Made by a program: the position numbers and the translations under genes
Assembly (NCBI GenBank): GCA_023953775.1
Contig: JAMLJD010000014.1
Coordinates: forward strand, 1-64,000
From: Rhizobiaceae bacterium
GTDB lineage: Bacteria; Pseudomonadota; Alphaproteobacteria; Rhizobiales; Rhizobiaceae
Length of the DNA: 64,000 nt
Reading direction: 5' to 3'
The notes under the pieces: generated by a model
What the model was told of the DNA's origin: nothing
The model's input: only the letters and a program-made list of their open reading frames with translations
Databases searched by the model: none
Part shown: one piece after another, positions 19,060 to 28,491 of the stretch
Position numbering within the stretch: position 1 is the stretch's first letter
Layout of the letters: each line of letters opens with the position of its first letter

Positions 19060-20742
19060 CTATTCGAGGAATTTCGCCGGATCGACGGGGGCCGAATCCT
19101 TGCGGACCTCGAAGTGCAGCTTCGGCGTATCCGCGTTGCCCGACATGCCGGACCGGGCGATCTCCTGGCCGCGCCTGACCTTGTCGCCGCGCGCCACCTT
19201 GATCTCGCCGGCATGGCCGTACACGGTGACCAGCCCGTCCTCGTGACGCACCAGAACGGTATTGCCGAATTCCTTGAGCCCGTCGCCGGCGTAGATCACC
19301 ACGCCGTTCTCGGCCGACTTCACCGGCGTTCCCTCCGGCACGGCGATGTCGATGCCGTCATTGGCCTTGCCGCCGCTGTTGCCGCCGTAGGGCGAGATGA
19401 CGCGACCAAGCACGGGCCAGCGCATCTTGCCGATGCCCGTGGCGTTCGGCGCATCACCGGCCTTTTCGCCGGCGGCCTTCTCGATCGCGGTCTCGGTCTT
19501 GCGCGGCGGCGTGTAGGAGGCAACCTTCTCCTCCCTGGCCGCGGTCTTGTGGCTGGTGCCGCCGGTGATCACCGGGTCGACATTCTTCGGAACCTCGGCC
19601 GCAGCGGTGCGAACCGCTCCGGACCCGTTCGGCAGCCGGAGTTTCTGGCCGATCCGGATCAGGCCGTTGTCGAGCCCGTTGGCTTCCTTGATGGCGTTCG
19701 CCGTCGTCCCGGTCTTCTTCGCAATGCCATAGAGCGTGTCGCCTGCGACGACGACATATTCGCCGGCGGGAGCCGGCGCGGCCGTGCGCTGCGCGTTCTG
19801 GGGCGCGGTCTGCGGTGTCGCCTCCTTCTCCTTCACGCGCGGCGTCTGCGGCAGGACCGCGACGCGCTCGGTCGGTGCCTTCGAAGGAACCGGCGTGCGG
19901 TTTTCGGGCACATCGAAGCGGGTGCCGCGGGACGATTTGGCGTCGGCGACACGCGGATTGTTGTCGGGCGCCGAAACCGGGGCGTCCTTGCCGTAGGAGT
20001 AGGCCGGAATGAGGATCTCGCTGCCGGCCTGCAGCGAGGAGCCGTCCTTGAGATTGTTCGCCTGGAGGATCGCCTTGACGGGAACGCCGTATCTGCGCGC
20101 GAGATTGTAGACGGTCTCGCCGGAACGGACGGTGATCCTGGTGCCACCGCTGGCGCCCCACCCGACCTGGCGTGGTGCTTCGGCCGTGGTGGCCGGCGCG
20201 GTCCGCTCGACCTGCGGCATGGGCTGGTTTTCAGGCCGGGCGGCGTCCGGCAGTTCCTGGCGCCCGGTGACGCGCGGCGTCGTGCCGGTCAACGTACGGT
20301 CGACATGCTGCGGAGGCGGCAGCGTCGCCGTCTGGACAGGCGCTGCCGGATAGGCCGGCGCGGTGTAGACAGGTGCGGCCGGATAGGTCGTCCGGGCGGC
20401 GCGTGCGCCATGCGGCGCGCCAACGTCGGCCGAAGGGACCGGACGCGGCATCGGCTGGGACAAGGCGGAACCGCCATAGGTCGCCGGCTGAACGGCGGAG
20501 CGGTTGACCGATCCGGTGTAGGTGCCGTCGACCGAAGCCGGCCGCAGGCCGGTGTCGCCGGGATAAGGCTGGTCGAGCGGCGCAACCGCTTCCGGCTGCT
20601 TGTTGCGGGTCGAGCCTGTGAAGATGGAATCCTGGAAACGGGAGACGTCGGAACTGCAGCCCGCCGCCAAGATGCCGACGAGAGCCAGCGCGGTTCCCCG
20701 GACGAGGCTTCGCTGACTCATACCGATTGCATTGATACGCAT
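19060..20742 (-). CDS. LysM-LytM lipoprotein, DipM/NlpD-like amidase activator
   Basis: A 560-residue envelope protein. A lipoprotein signal ends at Cys29 (LVGILAAGC). Two LysM peptidoglycan-binding domains follow (about 202-245, VRSGETVYNLARRYGV; and 328-371, VVAGDTLYGIAKKTGT), with proline-rich linkers, and a C-terminal LytM/M23 domain (about 445-555). The first zinc ligand His of active LytM enzymes is replaced: the site reads KANDGIDIAVP where an active enzyme has HxGxD, just as in E. coli NlpD (NKGIDIA). It is therefore probably a non-catalytic activator of cell-separation amidases. The surE-pcm-nlpD order supports this. Starts at 20721 or GTG 20775 are possible. Confidence 0.88.
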   Translation of the reverse strand: MRINAIGMSQRSLVRGTALALVGILAAGCSSDVSRFQDSIFTGSTRNKQPEAVAPLDQPYPGDTGLRPASVDGTYTGSVNRSAVQPATYGGSALSQPMPRPVPSADVGAPHGARAARTTYPAAPVYTAPAYPAAPVQTATLPPPQHVDRTLTGTTPRVTGRQELPDAARPENQPMPQVERTAPATTAEAPRQVGWGASGGTRITVRSGETVYNLARRYGVPVKAILQANNLKDGSSLQAGSEILIPAYSYGKDAPVSAPDNNPRVADAKSSRGTRFDVPENRTPVPSKAPTERVAVLPQTPRVKEKEATPQTAPQNAQRTAAPAPAGEYVVVAGDTLYGIAKKTGTTANAIKEANGLDNGLIRIGQKLRLPNGSGAVRTAAAEVPKNVDPVITGGTSHKTAAREEKVASYTPPRKTETAIEKAAGEKAGDAPNATGIGKMRWPVLGRVISPYGGNSGGKANDGIDIAVPEGTPVKSAENGVVIYAGDGLKEFGNTVLVRHEDGLVTVYGHAGEIKVARGDKVRRGQEIARSGMSGNADTPKLHFEVRKDSAPVDPAKFLE

Positions 20743-20781
20743 GACACTACCCGCAAGTACCCAAGACACGAACACGCATGA

Positions 20782-20812
20782 TTAAAGCGCGTTAATGTTA
20801 CCTGCTGGTTAA
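20782..20812. promoter_or_regulatory. TTAA cluster upstream of LysM/LytM gene (possible CtrA half-sites)
   Basis: Three TTAA words occur within 31 bases (20782, 20792, 20809) in an otherwise GC-rich gap 40-70 bases before the LysM/LytM start. The CtrA consensus is TTAA-N7-TTAA; here the first pair is spaced by six, so the match is imperfect. Cell-division envelope genes are known CtrA targets in alphaproteobacteria. Confidence 0.25.
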
Positions 20813-20894
20813 GACGCGGGATTCTATGGCATTTTGCAGCGCGTGGACCGGCCCGGCGGCGAAGCGTGTGGATCGGCCCTGACGACGAATGCCG

Positions 20895-21548
20895 TCAGAT
20901 CGCGGCAGCCATACCGCCCACGAAAGGCTGGAGGCGGACCTCGGCGATGTCTTCGCGGTCGAAACGGCTGCCGATCTTGGTGAGCTTCGCCATCGCCTGG
21001 ACATCCTCGGGGGGACCGATCGGCGCCACCATGACGCCGCCCGTCGACAGCTGGTCGACGAAACCGCGCGGCAGCTCGGTGAAGGCGCACCACGCCACGA
21101 TGCGATCAAACGGACCCTCGGCGGCCGCGCCGGCAGCGCCATCGGTCTGGCGCACGACGATATTGCCGAGGCCGAGCTTCAGGTGATGCTCGCGGGCCTG
21201 TTCACTCAGCAGACGATACCGTTCCAGCGAAAGGACACGGTTGGCGAGCCGCCCGGCGACCGCGGCGGTGTAGCCCGATCCGGTGCCGATCTCGAGCACC
21301 CGGTGGCCGGGCTCTATCCCCAGCGCATGAAGCACCAGAGCCTGGAGGTCGAGGCCCTCGATCGCCTCGCCGCACTCGATCGGCACCATGCGCTCCGACC
21401 AGGCCACCGACTGCCACTGCGAGGGCACGAACAGCGCCCGCGGCGTTGCCTCGACGGCGGCGAACAGCGCCCGGTCGTCGATGCCGCGCGCGCGCATGCG
21501 CAGCAGGAACGCCGCGAAACCTTCCCGCCCGTCAGCGGCCGGCTTCAC
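20895..21548 (-). CDS. pcm: Protein-L-isoaspartate O-methyltransferase
   Basis: A 217-residue SAM-dependent methyltransferase of the PCMT family that starts repair of isoaspartyl residues. Motif I is [16 protein letters not shown] and post-I is RVLSLERY; the late motif [15 protein letters not shown] is present. The substrate loop normally written GQTISQP is here [13 protein letters not shown], so the substrate range may differ. The GTG start overlaps the surE stop by four bases (GTGA), making surE-pcm translationally coupled, the conserved arrangement. Confidence 0.88.
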   Translation of the reverse strand: MKPAADGREGFAAFLLRMRARGIDDRALFAAVEATPRALFVPSQWQSVAWSERMVPIECGEAIEGLDLQALVLHALGIEPGHRVLEIGTGSGYTAAVAGRLANRVLSLERYRLLSEQAREHHLKLGLGNIVVRQTDGAAGAAAEGPFDRIVAWCAFTELPRGFVDQLSTGGVMVAPIGPPEDVQAMAKLTKIGSRFDREDIAEVRLQPFVGGMAAAI

Positions 21549-22303
21549 GCAAGCGCCTTTCTGAGACGGTCCTGGATCTCGTAGGCGGTCAGGTCGAGAT
21601 GCAGCGGAGTGACCGAGACCTGATTGTCGCGCAGCGCCGCCATGTCGGTGCCGTCGCGGATCTCACTGGTGTCGCGGCCGAAGCGGAGCCAGAAATAGGG
21701 CAGCCCGCGGCCGTCCTTGCGCTCCTCGATCCACAGCCCGTGCACGCGCTTGCCCTGGCCGGTGACGACGGTCTTGTCGACGTCGGCCGGCAGACAATTG
21801 GGGAAATTGATGTTGAGGAAGACGCCGGCCGGCAGGTCGATCTCGATCAGCCGGCGCAGAAGTGGCGGCGCGACCGTTTCGGCGGTCTCCCACCGGACGA
21901 AGCGGCCGTCCTCGACCACCGTGTAGCCCTGGCTGAGCGCGATGGAGCGGATGCCGAGCAGCGTGCCCTCCATGGCGCCAGCGATGGTACCCGAATAGGT
22001 CACGTCGTCGGCCATGTTGGCGCCCGAATTGACGCCGGACAGAACGAGGTCGGGCGGCTCGGGCAGAACGTTGCGGACGCCCATGATGACGCAGTCGGTC
22101 GGGGTGCCGCGCAGCGCATAGCGCCGGTCGTCGATCTTGCGCATCCTGAGCGGCTCGGACAGCGACAGCGAATGGGCCAGGCCCGACTGGTCGGTCTCGG
22201 GCGCCACCACCCACACATCGTCCGACAGTTGCGCGGCGATACGCTCCAGAACCGCCAGGCCCTCGGCGTGGATGCCGTCGTCGTTGGTCAGGAGTATGCG
22301 CAT
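21545..22303 (-). CDS. surE: 5'/3'-nucleotidase SurE
   Basis: A 252-residue nucleoside monophosphate phosphatase. The N-terminal metal site [16 protein letters not shown], the ligand region [15 protein letters not shown] and [25 protein letters not shown] are exact family signatures. The ATG at 22303 is preferred over the GTG one codon earlier. GGGGGAGGG, part of the intergenic palindrome, lies just upstream and may act as the ribosome-binding site. Upstream neighbour of pcm and the LysM/LytM gene. Confidence 0.95.
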   Translation of the reverse strand: MRILLTNDDGIHAEGLAVLERIAAQLSDDVWVVAPETDQSGLAHSLSLSEPLRMRKIDDRRYALRGTPTDCVIMGVRNVLPEPPDLVLSGVNSGANMADDVTYSGTIAGAMEGTLLGIRSIALSQGYTVVEDGRFVRWETAETVAPPLLRRLIEIDLPAGVFLNINFPNCLPADVDKTVVTGQGKRVHGLWIEERKDGRGLPYFWLRFGRDTSEIRDGTDMAALRDNQVSVTPLHLDLTAYEIQDRLRKALA

Positions 22304-22309
22304 CACTCA

Positions 22310-22424
22310 CCCTCCCCCTTGTGGGGAAGGTCGGACCTCCGGTCCAGGGCGAGGGTGAGAAGGCCGTGAGACGACCCCCACCCCGCTCCGCTTCGCGGAT
22401 CGACCCTCCCCACAAGGGGGAGGG
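22310..22424. repeat. Long imperfect inverted repeat, rhizobial intergenic palindrome
   Basis: The left arm CCCTCCCCCTTGTGGGG (from 22310) and the right arm CCCCACAAGGGGGAGGG (to 22424) are inverted copies, with the flanking AAGGTCG/CGACCCT also nearly matching, separated by about 70 bases that contain GGACCTCCGGTCC. This is the form of an abundant rhizobial intergenic element. It fills the gap between surE and serS and touches the surE start. Confidence 0.75.
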
Positions 22425-22454
22425 TAAGCCGCTGCGATGCGCCGCATTTCACCA

Positions 22455-23879
22455 TCAACTCGACTTTGCCTCGATCTTCGTCAGCCCGCCCATATAGGGA
22501 CGCAATGCTTCAGGAATTGTGACCGACCCGTCCTCGTTCTGGTAGTTCTCCATCACCGCGATCAGCGCGCGACCGACCGCCACGCCGGAGCCGTTGAGCG
22601 TGTGGACGAACCTGGTCTGCTTGTCGCCCTCGGGCCGGTAGCGGGCCTCCATGCGCCGGGCCTGGAAGTCACCACAGACCGAACAGGAGGAGATCTCGCG
22701 ATAGGCGTTCTGGCCGGGCAGCCAGACCTCGATGTCGTAGGTCTTGCGGGCGCCGAAGCCCATGTCGCCGGTGCACAGGACGACCGTGCGGAACGGCAGA
22801 CCGAGGCGCTTCAGCACTTCCTCGGCGCAGGCGGTCATGCGCTCGTGCTCGTCGATTGCGCTTTCCTGATCGGTGATGGAGACCATCTCGACCTTGTAGA
22901 ACTGGTGCTGGCGCAGCATGCCGCGCGTGTCGCGCCCGGCCGAGCCGGCCTCGGAGCGGAAGCAGGGCGTCAGCGCGGTGTAGCGCAGCGGCAGCGCCTT
23001 CGCGTCGAGGATCTCCTCGCGGACGAGGTTGGTCAGCGGCACCTCGGCGGTGGGGATGAGCCAGCGGCGGTCGGACTTGTCGGACATGTCGACGAAGGCG
23101 GCCAGTTCGGCGGGCATGGACCTCGACGGCGCATCGATCGCCGTTTCGGACACAAGCCTGTCAAGCTGCTCGATCTTGCTTTTTTCCGAGAGCAGCTGTG
23201 TCGCCGCGAACTGGTCCTCGAAGAATTTCGGAAGCTGGCCGGTGCCGAACAGGATTTCGTCGCGCACGAGCAGCGGCGGCTGAACCTCGGTGTAGCCGTG
23301 CTCGGTGGTGTGGAGGTCGAGCATGAACTGGCCGAGCGCTCGCTCGAGCCGCGCGAGGTGGCCGGACAGGACGGTAAAGCGCGCGCCGGAGAGCTTCGCG
23401 GCGCGCTCGAAATCCATCATGCCGAGCGCTTCGCCGATCTCGAAATGCTCCTTCGCGGCGTTGGCGCGTCGCGGCTCGCCGACGCGGCGAAGCTCGACAT
23501 TGTCCTTTTCGTCGACGCCGACCGGGACATCGTCCAGCGGAATGTTGGGAAGCACGGCCAGCGCGTCGTGCAGCGCGCGGTCGAGCTCGCGCTCGCGTGC
23601 CTCGCCGTTCTGGATGAACTCCTTGATGACGCCGACCTCGGACTTCAGCTCCTCGGCGCGCGCCGAGTCACCGGCACGCATCGCATTGCCGATCTCCTTC
23701 GAGGCGGCGTTGCGGCGCTCCTGCTTCTGCTGCAGCTCGGTCAGATGGGCGCGGCGCGCCTCGTCGCGGGCGACGATCTGCTCGACGGTCCGCGACGAAT
23801 CGCTCTCGTCCCAACCGCGCTTCCGGAGCGCGGCTTCGAGCGCCTGCGGGTTATCGCGAATCCATCTGATGTCGAGCAT
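22455..23879 (-). CDS. serS: Seryl-tRNA synthetase
   Basis: A 474-residue class II synthetase charging tRNA-Ser. The N-terminal coiled-coil arm spans about residues 28-105. Motif 2 is [20 protein letters not shown] (301-320) and motif 3 is [13 protein letters not shown] (429-441). Usual bacterial SerRS has about 425-430 residues; the excess is a segment of roughly 45 residues (about 225-270, with [19 protein letters not shown]) between the [13 protein letters not shown] and [12 protein letters not shown] blocks. Lies between tatC and surE on the same strand. Confidence 0.96.
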   Translation of the reverse strand: MLDIRWIRDNPQALEAALRKRGWDESDSSRTVEQIVARDEARRAHLTELQQKQERRNAASKEIGNAMRAGDSARAEELKSEVGVIKEFIQNGEARERELDRALHDALAVLPNIPLDDVPVGVDEKDNVELRRVGEPRRANAAKEHFEIGEALGMMDFERAAKLSGARFTVLSGHLARLERALGQFMLDLHTTEHGYTEVQPPLLVRDEILFGTGQLPKFFEDQFAATQLLSEKSKIEQLDRLVSETAIDAPSRSMPAELAAFVDMSDKSDRRWLIPTAEVPLTNLVREEILDAKALPLRYTALTPCFRSEAGSAGRDTRGMLRQHQFYKVEMVSITDQESAIDEHERMTACAEEVLKRLGLPFRTVVLCTGDMGFGARKTYDIEVWLPGQNAYREISSCSVCGDFQARRMEARYRPEGDKQTRFVHTLNGSGVAVGRALIAVMENYQNEDGSVTIPEALRPYMGGLTKIEAKSS

Positions 23880-23972
23880 GGCGGTGGAATATCCCTCGGA
23901 TCGGTCACGGGCCGGAAAGCGCAGAGGGCGTAAACCGCAACGCGGTCCGACGCAAGCGGCAAGGCGCGGCTA

Positions 23973-24809
23973 TTATCCGGCCGCGTCCGCCCCGGCGTCT
24001 TCGGCCTCGCGCGCCAGGCGCTCTTCCTCGCGCTTGCGCTCGACCATGCGCGCCAGCCAGATCGAAATCTCGTAGAGCAGGATGGTCGGCAATGCGAGGC
24101 CGATCTGGCTGACCGGATCGGGCGGGGTCAGCACCGCCGCCACGACGAAGGCGATGACGATCGCATATTTGCGCTTGTCGGCGAGGCCGGCCGCCGTGAG
24201 CAGCCCGACGCGCGCCATCAGCGTGGTCACCACCGGCAGCTGGAACACCAGGCCGAAGGAGAAGATCAGCGTCATGATCAGGCCGAGATATTCCGAAACG
24301 CGCGGCAGCAGCGAGATCTGGACTTCCTGGTCCGGCCCGACCTGCTGCATCGACAGGAAGAACCACATGACCATCGGCGTGAAGAAGAAATAGACCAGCG
24401 CGCCGCCCAGAAGGAACAGCAGCGGCGAGGCGACGAGGAACGGCAGGAAGGCGCGGCGCTCGTTTCGATAGAGGCCCGGCGCGACGAATTTGTAGATCTG
24501 CGCGGCGATCATCGGAAAGGCCAGCACAAGGCCGCCGAACATGCCGAGCTTGATCTGCGTGAAGAAGAATTCCTGCGGCGCGGTGTAGATCAGGTCGACC
24601 TTGTCGGCATCGAGCCCGGCCCAGGCGGTCGCCCACTGGAACGGGATGACCAGCAGGTTGAAGAGCTGCTTGGCGAAGAAGAAACAGAACAGGAAGGCGA
24701 TGAAGAACGCGCCGATGGCCCACATCAGCCGCGACCGCAGCTCGATCAGGTGATCCATGAGCGGCGCGGAGGAGTTCTCGATATCGTCGTCGTTCTGGCT
24801 GGCGCTCAC
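23973..24809 (-). CDS. tatC: Sec-independent protein translocase TatC
   Basis: A 278-residue six-span protein that binds twin-arginine signal peptides. The N-terminus carries the conserved MDHLIELRSRLMWAI, and the F..P/Y region reads IYTAPQEFFFTQIKLG. The start overlaps the tatB stop by four bases. The C-terminal tail is charged (ERKREEERLAREAEDAG). Third gene of tatABC. A likely substrate in this window is the periplasmic phosphodiesterase at 54288-56267. Confidence 0.96.
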   Translation of the reverse strand: MSASQNDDDIENSSAPLMDHLIELRSRLMWAIGAFFIAFLFCFFFAKQLFNLLVIPFQWATAWAGLDADKVDLIYTAPQEFFFTQIKLGMFGGLVLAFPMIAAQIYKFVAPGLYRNERRAFLPFLVASPLLFLLGGALVYFFFTPMVMWFFLSMQQVGPDQEVQISLLPRVSEYLGLIMTLIFSFGLVFQLPVVTTLMARVGLLTAAGLADKRKYAIVIAFVVAAVLTPPDPVSQIGLALPTILLYEISIWLARMVERKREEERLAREAEDAGADAAG

Positions 24810-25393
24810 GTCGATTTTCCGGTCGTCTTCTTGCCGCGCGCCGGCGGCTTCGCGGCCGTCTTCGAAGACGCCGCGCGGGATTTGGGCGCCGTGGACTTCG
24901 TCGCAGGCCTGGACGCCGCCTTCGGCGCGGCGGTCTTCGCGCCAGCGGCAGGCTTCGCGGCCTGTGCAGTCGCAGCACCGTTCGGGGTCGCCGGCGGCGT
25001 CTCGCCCGGCACCGCCGCGGCGCCGGCCTTGAGCGGTTCGGCTGGATGAGGCTCGGTCGAGGCCGGACCGCCCGCCTTGGCGGCCTGCGGCTTCATGACG
25101 TTTTCCATGCCCGCCTTGACCTGCTCGCCGGCCTTCTCGAACGGGCTAAGATGCTTCCTGATCTCAGAGCGCGGGTCGAGCTTGCGCGCCTCGGTCGCCA
25201 GCGTCTTGACGTCGTCAAGCTCGGCTTCCTTGAGCGCCTCGTCGAACTGCTTGCGAAAATCGCCGGCCATCGAGCGCAGCTTCGACGTCGTCTTGCCGAA
25301 TGCGCGCAGCATGCGCGGCAAGTCCTTGGGGCCGACGACCACGATCAGCACGATCGCGATCACCAGCATTTCCGGCCAACCGATATCGAACAT
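24806..25393 (-). CDS. tatB: Sec-independent protein translocase TatB
   Basis: A 195-residue single-span protein: FDIGWPEMLVIAIVLIVVVGPKDLPRMLRAFGK is the canonical TatB start (with the E-x-x-V-I-x-x-V-A-L-x-V-x-G-P hinge), followed by an amphipathic helix and a long Ala/Pro/Lys-rich tail that is probably unstructured. Partner of TatC in the substrate receptor complex. Confidence 0.95.
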   Translation of the reverse strand: MFDIGWPEMLVIAIVLIVVVGPKDLPRMLRAFGKTTSKLRSMAGDFRKQFDEALKEAELDDVKTLATEARKLDPRSEIRKHLSPFEKAGEQVKAGMENVMKPQAAKAGGPASTEPHPAEPLKAGAAAVPGETPPATPNGAATAQAAKPAAGAKTAAPKAASRPATKSTAPKSRAASSKTAAKPPARGKKTTGKST

Positions 25394-25443
25394 CGCTTCT
25401 TATCCGCGCCAGCAATGCCGGGCCCGCAAAAGCGGGCGCGGCG

Positions 25444-25668
25444 TCAGGACTTGGTCGCCTTCTGCTTCGGCGCGGTGACGGTCTCGTCCTGGCGATGCTC
25501 GACGGTCCGGGCGGTCTCGGTATCGTCGTCCTCGTCGGACATGCCCTTCTTGAAGCTCTTGATGCCCTTGGCCATGTCGCCCATCAGCTCCGGAATCTTG
25601 CCGCGGCCGAACAGCAGCAGCACGACCACGAGCACGATGAGCCAGTGCCATATCGAAAAGGAACCCAT
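25444..25668 (-). CDS. tatA: Sec-independent protein translocase TatA
   Basis: A 74-residue pore-forming subunit: [37 protein letters not shown] is the complete TatA signature ([10 protein letters not shown] hinge, then amphipathic helix), followed by a short acidic/polar tail. First gene of tatABC, 50 bases before tatB and 32 bases after the ABC ATPase stop. Confidence 0.96.
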   Translation of the reverse strand: MGSFSIWHWLIVLVVVLLLFGRGKIPELMGDMAKGIKSFKKGMSDEDDDTETARTVEHRQDETVTAPKQKATKS

Positions 25669-25700
25669 ATCTATCTCTTCCCATTTGCCTTCTGGGTGAT

Positions 25701-26774
25701 TTAAGCGTTCTCGCCGTCGCTTTCAAACACCAGCACATCAGACTTTCGGACCGAGAGCCATACATCCCTCGCCGCCGAAGACAATGAGCCGCACCTGACC
25801 CGCGCCCTCAGCGGCATGTCCAGTCCCTGCACCGCGAGTTCGACAAGCTCGACCACGCCCAGGAAGCGCCGTGATATCACCCGGGCGGCGACATCTCCAA
25901 TGTTTTCGGCGATATCGAAACCGGGCAGCCTGATCGCAACGACCGCCTGCGCGCCATCGGCGAGCCCGGCCGCACCGAACGTGCCGATCGGCGTCTCGAC
26001 GGCGCCGCCGGACACGCGTCCGGACAGAATGTTGATCTCGGAGAAGAAACCCGCGGCGAACAGATTGGCCGGAGACTGGTAGAGATCCTCGGCGGTACCG
26101 ATCTGCACGAGACGGCCGTCCTTCAGAAGCGCGATCCTGTCGCCGAGCCGCATCGCCTCCTCGGCATCGTGGGTGACGACGATCGCCGTCGCGCGGCTCT
26201 GATGCAGGATGGCCAGCGTTTCGGCGCGCACACTGTCCTTGAGCCGCGAATCCAGGCCCGAGAACGGCTCGTCCATCAACAGAACCGCCGGGCGCGGCGC
26301 CAGGGCTCGCGCCAGCGCGACGCGCTGCTGCTCGCCGCCCGACAGCACGTGGGGATAGGCCTCGGCATAGCCGTCGAGACCGACGCGCGACAGCGCGATC
26401 ATCGCTTCGCGCCGGCCTTCGACGGGCGACAGGGCGGTGAGGCCGAAGCGGACGTTCTCGACGATCGTCAGATGCGGAAACAGCGCGAAATCCTGGAATA
26501 CGAGGCCGATCGAGCGCTCCTCCGGCGGCACGTAGACCGATGGCCCCGCGATCTCTCGGTCGTTGAGGAGGACGCGGCCCGCGGTCTGGGATTCGATGCC
26601 GGCGGCGATCCTCAGCAGCGTCGTCTTGCCCGATCCCGACGGGCCGAGCAGGCACAGGACCTCACCCGGCTCGGCGGTCAGCGAGACGCCGCGCAGCGTC
26701 GGCTGACCGGGTACGAATTCGTGCCGGATATCCTCGAAGGCCAGCCGCGCGGCGAACGACACGCCGGCCGTCAC
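25701..26774 (-). CDS. ABC transporter ATP-binding protein (iron/polyamine FbpC-PotA type), orphan
   Basis: A 357-residue nucleotide-binding subunit. Walker [13 protein letters not shown]-loop [13 protein letters not shown], signature [19 protein letters not shown], Walker [14 protein letters not shown] and switch His VVTHDAEEA are intact. A C-terminal TOBE-like domain follows, as in FbpC/PotA proteins importing iron, sulfate or polyamines. No permease or binding protein gene is nearby, so its partner is unknown. The GTG at 26774 ([11 protein letters not shown]) is chosen to match family length; the frame stays open to a TTG at 26867. Confidence 0.85.
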   Translation of the reverse strand: MTAGVSFAARLAFEDIRHEFVPGQPTLRGVSLTAEPGEVLCLLGPSGSGKTTLLRIAAGIESQTAGRVLLNDREIAGPSVYVPPEERSIGLVFQDFALFPHLTIVENVRFGLTALSPVEGRREAMIALSRVGLDGYAEAYPHVLSGGEQQRVALARALAPRPAVLLMDEPFSGLDSRLKDSVRAETLAILHQSRATAIVVTHDAEEAMRLGDRIALLKDGRLVQIGTAEDLYQSPANLFAAGFFSEINILSGRVSGGAVETPIGTFGAAGLADGAQAVVAIRLPGFDIAENIGDVAARVISRRFLGVVELVELAVQGLDMPLRARVRCGSLSSAARDVWLSVRKSDVLVFESDGENA

Positions 26775-26895
26775 CTTCGCCGATTTCGACTTCAATACGC
26801 TGTTGTTGTCCGCCAATGCGCCTGCTCCGTCGCGCGCCTTATGCGGCCAACGGACATATCCGGTCAATATCGGGCGGGGCCGATGGCCGGTGCTG

Positions 26896-27636
26896 CTACT
26901 CTTCGACGCGCGGCGTCAGAAGGCCGAGTTCCTCGAGATCGATGTCGGTCAGCGGATCCTCGTCATCGGTGAGCAGGTCGGGCTCGGCCGGCGGCTGGGG
27001 CACAGAGAAATTGCTCGGCATGCGCGGCGACAGAAGGCCGGCGCCCTTCAATTCGTCAATGCCGGGCAGATCGCGGATTTCCTCGAGGCCGAAATGATCG
27101 AGAAACTGCTCGGTAGAGCCGTAGGTGACCGGCCGGCCGGGCGTGCGCCGGCGGCCGCGCATCCTGATCCATCCGGTTTCCATCAACAGGTCGAGCGTGC
27201 CCTTCGAGGTCTCGACGCCGCGGATTTCCTCGATTTCGGCCCGCGTCACCGGCTGGTGATAGGCGATGATCGCCAGCACCTCGAGGGCGGCGCGCGAGAG
27301 CTTCTTCTGCTGGACGGCATCGCGGCTCATCAGGAACGCAAGATCGCCGGCGGTGCGGAAGGCCCATGCATCGCCGACCTTGACGAGATTGACGCCGCGC
27401 TTTTCGTAGAATGCCTTCAGCTCGGCCATGACCGGCTCGATCTCGATGCCGTCGGGCAAGCGGGCCATAAGCGCCTTTTCGCTCACCGGCTCGGCGGACG
27501 CAAAGACGATCGCCTCAGCCATCCGGACCGCCTCGGCCATGTGCAGGCGCGCGGCCGGATTGTCCGAGCGCATATCGTCGCCGTCGTCGTGATCGTCCGT
27601 GAAATGAACCACCGCCGCATTGCCGCCGTCAGTCAT
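26896..27636 (-). CDS. scpB: Segregation and condensation protein ScpB
   Basis: A 246-residue winged-helix kleisin partner of SMC. Family blocks AEAVRMAEAIVFASAEPVSE, LSRAALEVLAIIAYHQPVTRAEIEEIRGV, and GRPVTYGSTEQFLDHFGLEEIRDLP are all present. It has a long acidic C-terminal tail (LTDDEDPLTDIDLEELG). The chosen ATG overlaps the scpA stop by eight bases, so the genes are coupled; a start 21 codons later is possible. Confidence 0.94.
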   Translation of the reverse strand: MTDGGNAAVVHFTDDHDDGDDMRSDNPAARLHMAEAVRMAEAIVFASAEPVSEKALMARLPDGIEIEPVMAELKAFYEKRGVNLVKVGDAWAFRTAGDLAFLMSRDAVQQKKLSRAALEVLAIIAYHQPVTRAEIEEIRGVETSKGTLDLLMETGWIRMRGRRRTPGRPVTYGSTEQFLDHFGLEEIRDLPGIDELKGAGLLSPRMPSNFSVPQPPAEPDLLTDDEDPLTDIDLEELGLLTPRVEE

Positions 27637-28471
27637 TGTGAACTCCAACTGCGCTGTTGCCCGCCGCCGACCGCATGTAGAGCGGCGCGAAGGGCTCGTG
27701 CTGCCTGATTTCGACCTGCCCCTCGCGAACAAGCTCCAGCGTCGCCGCGAAGGAACTCGCCAGTGCTGTCGCACGGTCCGCCGGCTTGGCGAGATACTGG
27801 ATCAGGAACTGGTCGAGCGCGGTCCAGTCCGTGATCTGGCCGATCAGCCGCATCAGCAGGCTGCGGGCCTCCTTCAGCGACCACACGCCCCGTTTCTCGA
27901 TGGTGACGTTGGATATGGTGCGCCGCTGGCGCTGGCTGGCATAGGCCGTCAGCAGATCGTAGAGCGATGCCGCATACTCGTTGCGCTTTTCGACGATCAC
28001 GGCTTCCGGCATGCCGCGCGCGAAGACGTCGCGGCCGAGCCGGTTGCGGTTGACCAGCCGCGCCGCCGCGTCGCGCATCGCCTCGAGGCGCTTGAGGCGG
28101 AACTGGAGAATGGCGGCCAGTTCCTCGCCGCTTTCGCCGTCGTCGCCCGGCTGCTTGGGGATCAGCAGCTTCGACTTCAGGAAGGCAAGCCAGGCGGCCA
28201 TGACGAGGTAGTCGGCGGCGAGCTCGAGCCGCATGGCCCGTACGCGATCGACGAACGCCAGATATTGTTCGGCGAGCGCCAGCACCGAGATGCGGGCAAG
28301 GTCGACCTTCTGGTTGCGCGCCAGATGCAGCAGCAGATCGAGAGGGCCCTCGAAACCGTCGACGTCAACGACCAGCGCCGGCTCGTCGGTGCGCCGGCGT
28401 TCGTCATTGTCCGCCCAAAGCCGGTCCATCGGCATGGGCTTTCCGCCCGTGGTGTCGACCGTCTCGTTCAC
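27629..28471 (-). CDS. scpA: Segregation and condensation protein ScpA
   Basis: A 280-residue kleisin that closes the SMC ring during chromosome condensation. FEGPLDLLLHLARNQKVDL and LAEQYLAFV, then AADYLVMAAWLAFLKSKLLIP are the diagnostic N-terminal blocks. Sits 20 bases after nagZ and overlaps scpB; the trio forms one operon typical of rhizobia. Confidence 0.95.
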   Translation of the reverse strand: MNETVDTTGGKPMPMDRLWADNDERRRTDEPALVVDVDGFEGPLDLLLHLARNQKVDLARISVLALAEQYLAFVDRVRAMRLELAADYLVMAAWLAFLKSKLLIPKQPGDDGESGEELAAILQFRLKRLEAMRDAAARLVNRNRLGRDVFARGMPEAVIVEKRNEYAASLYDLLTAYASQRQRRTISNVTIEKRGVWSLKEARSLLMRLIGQITDWTALDQFLIQYLAKPADRATALASSFAATLELVREGQVEIRQHEPFAPLYMRSAAGNSAVGVHND

Positions 28472-28491
28472 CGCATCTCCGTTCGGCGGCG

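Noticed and set aside
18046-20781. A 911-residue plus-strand open frame
   Set aside because: It overlaps the DUF815 ATPase in another frame and is antisense to the LysM/LytM gene; Arg-rich without motifs.
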